A stretch of 8,753 nucleotides of DNA from Hyphomicrobiales bacterium (lineage in GTDB: Bacteria; Pseudomonadota; Alphaproteobacteria; Rhizobiales; Rhizobiaceae), in NCBI GenBank assembly GCA_015654965.1, contig JAATGD010000115.1, forward strand, positions 1 through 8,753, read 5' to 3'. The translations under genes and the position numbers were made by a program. How positions within the stretch are numbered: position 1 is the first letter of the stretch; each line of letters opens with the position of its first letter. Under the pieces are notes generated by a model. The model made no database searches. It was not told the DNA's origin and worked only from the letters and a program-made list of their open reading frames with translations. This document shows, one piece after another, positions 5,822-8,753 of this stretch.

Positions 5822-6841
5822 ATGGCTGATCTGAAACCCTTTATCGCAAAAGCCGCCTCCGGCGAGCCTCTGACACAGGACGAATCGAAAGCCGCCTTCG
5901 ATGTCATGATGTCCGGTCAGGCGACACCATCGCAGATTGGCGGCCTCCTGATGGCGCTGCGCGTGCGCGGTGAAACCGTGCCGGAAATCGCCGGTGCTGT
6001 CGCGTCCATGCGCTCGCGCATGTTGCCGGTCGCAGCCCATGCCGATGCCATCGATATTGTCGGCACCGGCGGCGATCAGTCCGGTTCCTATAATGTCTCA
6101 TCCTGCTCGGCCTTTGTCGTGGCTGGTGCAGGCGTCCCCGTGGCCAAGCATGGCAATCGCGCCCTTTCCTCGCGTTCGGGTGCCGCCGACACGCTGGCCG
6201 CCCTCGGCGTCAATATCGAAGCAGATGCACAAACAATCGCCCGCAGCATCGATGAAGCAGGACTCGGCTTCATGTTCGCGCCCATGCATCATTCCGCCAT
6301 GCGCCATGTCGGCCCTTCCCGCGTCGAACTGGGTACCCGCACGATCTTCAACCTCCTCGGGCCGCTCGCCAATCCGGCCAGCGTCAAGCGCCAGTTGCTT
6401 GGTGTCTTTTCTGCGCAATGGCTCGAACCCTTGGCGTATGTGCTGCATGAACTCGGCACAGAGAGGGCATGGGTCGTCTATGGCGATGGTCTGGATGAAA
6501 TGACCACCGCTGGTACCACTCAGATTGCAGAACTTGTGGCAGGCCGTATTCGCACCTTTGAAATAATCCCCGAAGATGTCGGTCTTCGTCGTTGCAGCCC
6601 GCAAGAGCTGAAAGGTGGCGATGCTACTGAAAACGCAAAGGCGCTGATTGCGGTTCTCGAAGGCGAAAAAAACGCTTATCGTGATATTGTGCTGCTTAAT
6701 TCAGGAGCCGCACTGGTCATTGCAGGCAAGGCAAAAGATCTCAGGGACGGGATTGATCTGGCAGCTCATTCCATCGACAGTGGTGCCGCCCTGACTGTTT
6801 TGCAAAAAGTGGTTGCCATCTCCAATGATAAAGCAGCCTGA
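5822..6841 (+). CDS. trpD: Anthranilate phosphoribosyltransferase
   Basis: This cytoplasmic enzyme joins anthranilate to phosphoribosyl pyrophosphate, giving N-(5'-phosphoribosyl)anthranilate, the second step of tryptophan synthesis. The 339-residue product has normal length and all hallmarks: a helical N-terminal domain (residues 1-65), the pyrophosphate-binding GTGGD at 81-85 followed by QSGSYNVSS, KHGNR at 109-113, the anthranilate-site Arg in SRVELGTRTIFNLLGPLANP (166-185), and the metal-binding Asp-Glu pair at 225-226 (GLDEMT). There is no fused glutaminase domain; in Rhizobiales that activity is in a fused TrpE(G) encoded elsewhere. The product feeds TrpF and then TrpC, encoded next. 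The start fits the conserved MADLKPFIAK; upstream purines (GGAAAG, ACAGG) are only a moderate ribosome site. The 32-bp gap to ppiD and 16-bp gap to trpC suggest cotranscription. Confidence 0.96.
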   Translation: MADLKPFIAKAASGEPLTQDESKAAFDVMMSGQATPSQIGGLLMALRVRGETVPEIAGAVASMRSRMLPVAAHADAIDIVGTGGDQSGSYNVSSCSAFVVAGAGVPVAKHGNRALSSRSGAADTLAALGVNIEADAQTIARSIDEAGLGFMFAPMHHSAMRHVGPSRVELGTRTIFNLLGPLANPASVKRQLLGVFSAQWLEPLAYVLHELGTERAWVVYGDGLDEMTTAGTTQIAELVAGRIRTFEIIPEDVGLRRCSPQELKGGDATENAKALIAVLEGEKNAYRDIVLLNSGAALVIAGKAKDLRDGIDLAAHSIDSGAALTVLQKVVAISNDKAA

Positions 6842-6857
6842 CGGGAAATAAGACACC

Positions 6858-7658
6858 ATGTCCACCGATATTCTGCGTAAGATCGAAGCTTATAAGCGTG
6901 AGGAAATCGCGGCCGCCAAGGCGCGTCATACGCTGGAAGATCTGAAAGCGCGTGTAACGGAACAATCCGCACCCCGAGGCTTCCTTGAGGCACTCAAAGC
7001 CAAGCGAGCCGCCGGTCAATTCGCGCTGATTGCCGAAATCAAGAAGGCAAGCCCTTCCAAAGGATTGATCCGCCCTGATTTCGACCCGCCTGCGCTTGCC
7101 AAAGCCTATCAAGACGGTGGCGCTGCCTGTCTTTCCGTCCTCACCGACACGCCGTCCTTTGAAGGAGCCCCTGAATTTCTGACCAAGGCGCGTGAGGCTT
7201 GTGGCCTGCCCGCCTTGCGCAAGGATTTTCTCTTCGACACCTATCAGGTCTATGAGGCGCGTAGCTGGGGGGCTGACTGCATCTTGATCATTCTGGCAAG
7301 TGTCGATGATGATTTGGCACGTCGGCTTGAAGAAACCGCCTTTGAACTGGGCATGGATGCGCTCATTGAAGTGCATGATGAGGCCGAGATGGAGCGTGCG
7401 CTCAAACTCTCTTCGCGCCTTGTAGGCATAAATAACCGCAATTTGCGCAATTTCGAGGTCGATCTTGCCGTTTCCGAACGGCTGTCGAAAATGGTGTCAG
7501 ATGACCGGCTTCTGGTCGGCGAAAGCGGCATTTTTACCCATGATGACTGCCTGCGTCTGGAAAAGTCGAATATCGGCACGTTTCTCATCGGTGAAAGCCT
7601 GATGCGTCAGGAGGATGTTGCCAGCGCAACACGCAAGCTTTTGACCGGCAGGGCATAG
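6858..7658 (+). CDS. trpC: Indole-3-glycerol-phosphate synthase
   Basis: This TIM-barrel enzyme closes the indole ring, turning carboxyphenylamino-deoxyribulose phosphate into indole-3-glycerol phosphate with loss of CO2. The 266-residue protein is a stand-alone TrpC (no TrpF fusion as in E. coli). Catalytic residues are in place: Glu60 and Lys62 in IAEIKKASPSKG (58-69), Lys122 in LRKDFLFD (120-127), Glu171 in ALIEVHD, Asn192 in GINNRNL (190-196), and Glu222/Ser223 in GESGI (221-225). The C-terminal phosphate site is FLIGESLM (242-249). The ATG at 6858 follows GGGAAA by about 10 nt. It lies 16 bp after trpD and 3 bp before moaC. The pairing trpD-trpC, apart from trpE(G) and trpFBA, is the usual split arrangement in this order. 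Confidence 0.97.
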   Translation: MSTDILRKIEAYKREEIAAAKARHTLEDLKARVTEQSAPRGFLEALKAKRAAGQFALIAEIKKASPSKGLIRPDFDPPALAKAYQDGGAACLSVLTDTPSFEGAPEFLTKAREACGLPALRKDFLFDTYQVYEARSWGADCILIILASVDDDLARRLEETAFELGMDALIEVHDEAEMERALKLSSRLVGINNRNLRNFEVDLAVSERLSKMVSDDRLLVGESGIFTHDDCLRLEKSNIGTFLIGESLMRQEDVASATRKLLTGRA

Positions 7659-7661
7659 ATC

Positions 7662-8147
7662 ATGTCGCCGCAAAAGCCTTCACTTACCCATCTCGACCGC
7701 ACGGGTGCCGCCCATATGGTGGATGTCGGCGCCAAGGACGAGACTGAGCGGCAAGCCGTCGCCGAAGGCCGTGTCAGGATGAAAGCCGAAACACTGGCGC
7801 TTATTCTTGCAGGCGATGCCGCCAAGGGCGATGTGATCGGAACGGCACGTCTGGCGGGCATCATGGCGGCCAAAAAGACCGCCGATCTCATTCCGCTCTG
7901 CCATCCGCTGATGCTGACCAAGGTTACCGTCGATATCGAAGCCGACAAAACCCTGCCCGGACTGCGCGTGCGCGCCATGGCAAAACTCAAAGGTCGCACC
8001 GGCGTTGAAATGGAAGCGTTGACAGCAGTCTCTGTTACGTGCCTTACGATTTACGACATGGCCAAGGCCGTTGATCGCCATATGGAAATCGGCGAAATCC
8101 GCGTCATGGAAAAAAGCGGCGGAAAATCGGGTGACTGGAAAGCCTGA
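7662..8147 (+). CDS. moaC: Cyclic pyranopterin monophosphate synthase MoaC
   Basis: MoaC works with MoaA in the first stage of molybdenum cofactor synthesis: it converts the MoaA product 3',8-cyclo-GTP to cyclic pyranopterin monophosphate in the cytoplasm. The 161-residue product has the normal length and motifs: N-terminal LTHLDRTGAAHMVDVGAKDETERQA begins the domain (written in part), KKTADLIPLCHPLMLTKV (71-88) with His81, KGRTGVEMEALTAV (110-123), and YDMAKAVD (131-138) with Asp132 and Lys135, corresponding to the E. coli active-site residues. The start codon lies 3 bp after the trpC stop, so the two are almost certainly cotranscribed and perhaps translationally coupled; no separate Shine-Dalgarno stands out beyond GGCAGGG in the end of trpC. 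It shares no pathway with trpC; the linkage is a conserved rhizobial gene order. Confidence 0.96.
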   Translation: MSPQKPSLTHLDRTGAAHMVDVGAKDETERQAVAEGRVRMKAETLALILAGDAAKGDVIGTARLAGIMAAKKTADLIPLCHPLMLTKVTVDIEADKTLPGLRVRAMAKLKGRTGVEMEALTAVSVTCLTIYDMAKAVDRHMEIGEIRVMEKSGGKSGDWKA

Positions 8148-8241
8148 TCAGCGCACCATTTGCCCTGTGTCAAAGAATGCCCGAAATAACTATGTTTTAA
8201 GAGGGCCTTCTCCGGCTTTTCCGCAATCAAGACCCTGCGGA

Positions 8242-8247
8242 TATAAT
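8242..8247 (+). promoter_or_regulatory. Possible -10 element of a moeA promoter
   Basis: A perfect TATAAT lies 19 bp before the moeA start, in the 119-bp moaC-moeA gap. At a 17-bp spacing the -35 position reads TTCCGC (8219-8224), a poor match. Transcription would begin near 8254 and leave a leader of only about a dozen bases holding the AAAGGA ribosome site. No terminator is seen after moaC, so read-through from the upstream genes is also possible. Confidence 0.35.
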
Positions 8248-8266
8248 CTCTTTGAAAGGAAGCACC

Positions 8267-8753
8267 ATGGCCCTTCTCCCTGTCGAGCAAGCACTGGAGC
8301 GCATCCTTCATTCAGCCCATCCCGAAGGGTCGGAAATCGTTGATTTGCACGATGCGGGTGGCCGTATCATAGCCCATCCGGTTGAGGCGCATCTTCTACA
8401 GCCGCCTTTCGATTGTTCGGCCATGGATGGCTATGCGCTGATGGCACCCTCAGACACCACCTATCCGCTGCATCTCAAAATCATTGGCGAATCCGCTGCC
8501 GGTAAACGTTATGATGGTCCGTTACGCTTGGGAGAAGCGGTGCGCATTTTTACCGGCGCTCCTCTGCCGCAATCCGCCGACACGATTGTCATTCAGGAAC
8601 ATACGCAACGCAACGGCGACACGCTCACGATCCTCGAAGGCATCGATAAAGGCCGCCATATCCGCCGTGCCGGACTGGATTTCACGCCGGGAAAGACGGT
8701 TCTGTCAAAAGGGCGTTTGCTCGATGCCCCGGCCTTGTCACTGGCGGCAGCCA
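8267..8753 (+). CDS. moeA: Molybdopterin molybdenumtransferase MoeA, N-terminal part
   Basis: MoeA inserts molybdate into adenylylated molybdopterin, the last step of making the basic molybdenum cofactor. Only the first 162 residues are inside the window; about 400 are usual. Visible features are the N-terminal helix MALLPVEQALERIL, the signature PPFDCSAMDGYALM at 46-59 (many homologues have Asn or another small residue where this has Cys50), AAGKRYDGPLRLGEAVRIFTG at about 77-97 (given in part), the turn GAPLPQSAD (97-105), and IRRAGLDFTPG (132-142). The ATG at 8267 has AAAGGA 6 nt upstream and fits the family start. It follows moaC by 119 bp on the same strand; in related genomes lexA often comes next, which cannot be checked here. 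Confidence 0.94.
   Translation, partial: MALLPVEQALERILHSAHPEGSEIVDLHDAGGRIIAHPVEAHLLQPPFDCSAMDGYALMAPSDTTYPLHLKIIGESAAGKRYDGPLRLGEAVRIFTGAPLPQSADTIVIQEHTQRNGDTLTILEGIDKGRHIRRAGLDFTPGKTVLSKGRLLDAPALSLAAA

Noticed and set aside
6741..7376. Open frame of 211 codons on the minus strand across the trpD-trpC junction
   Set aside because: It is antisense to two genes with complete catalytic motifs; its composition is that of a shadow frame.
1..8753. Mobile elements, CRISPR arrays, tRNA or rRNA genes, defence or secondary metabolism genes
   Set aside because: I looked on both strands and saw no transposase, repeat-spacer pattern, tRNA-like fold or such gene; every long coding region is a recognised housekeeping family.

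Overview
The window reads as an ordinary chromosomal core region of an alphaproteobacterium of the order Hyphomicrobiales (Rhizobiales), most likely Brucella/Ochrobactrum or a close relative. This rests on the protein sequences (PyrG, TpiA, SecG with a long Pro/Ala tail), the tpiA-secG-pyrG and trpD-trpC-moaC-moeA gene orders, a GC content that looks mid-fifties percent by eye, and an interspersed palindrome of a kind common in this order. All genes are intact apart from the two cut by the window edges, and no mobile element, CRISPR array, tRNA or rRNA is visible.

Left half (positions 1-3682), all on the minus strand. In transcription order from about 3700 leftwards: tpiA (triose-phosphate isomerase), secG (Sec translocon subunit), a secreted YkuD-type L,D-transpeptidase, and pyrG (CTP synthase, its C-terminal part cut off by the left edge). 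Strong intrinsic terminators follow secG (2266-2300) and the transpeptidase gene (1290-1318), so the transpeptidase gene looks like a single-gene unit placed between secG and pyrG. The stretch 1055-1401 has no gene. It holds the pyrG upstream region with a terminator-like hairpin, the transpeptidase terminator and a REP-like palindrome.

Right half (positions 3903-8753), all on the plus strand, divergent from tpiA across a 220-bp shared upstream region: a PpiD-like membrane-anchored periplasmic chaperone, trpD and trpC (two steps of tryptophan synthesis), moaC and moeA (molybdenum cofactor synthesis; moeA cut by the right edge). Spacings of 32, 16 and 3 bp from ppiD through moaC suggest one transcript. 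moeA follows after 119 bp that contain a perfect TATAAT.

The genes are housekeeping functions: central carbon metabolism, nucleotide synthesis, protein export and envelope maintenance, tryptophan and molybdenum cofactor synthesis. I found no convincing new system. The points worth checking are small: an unexpected residue or missing base at the left edge of pyrG, hairpins in the pyrG and ppiD leaders, a parvulin domain that appears to lack catalytic residues, the placement of the transpeptidase gene, and the palindrome.
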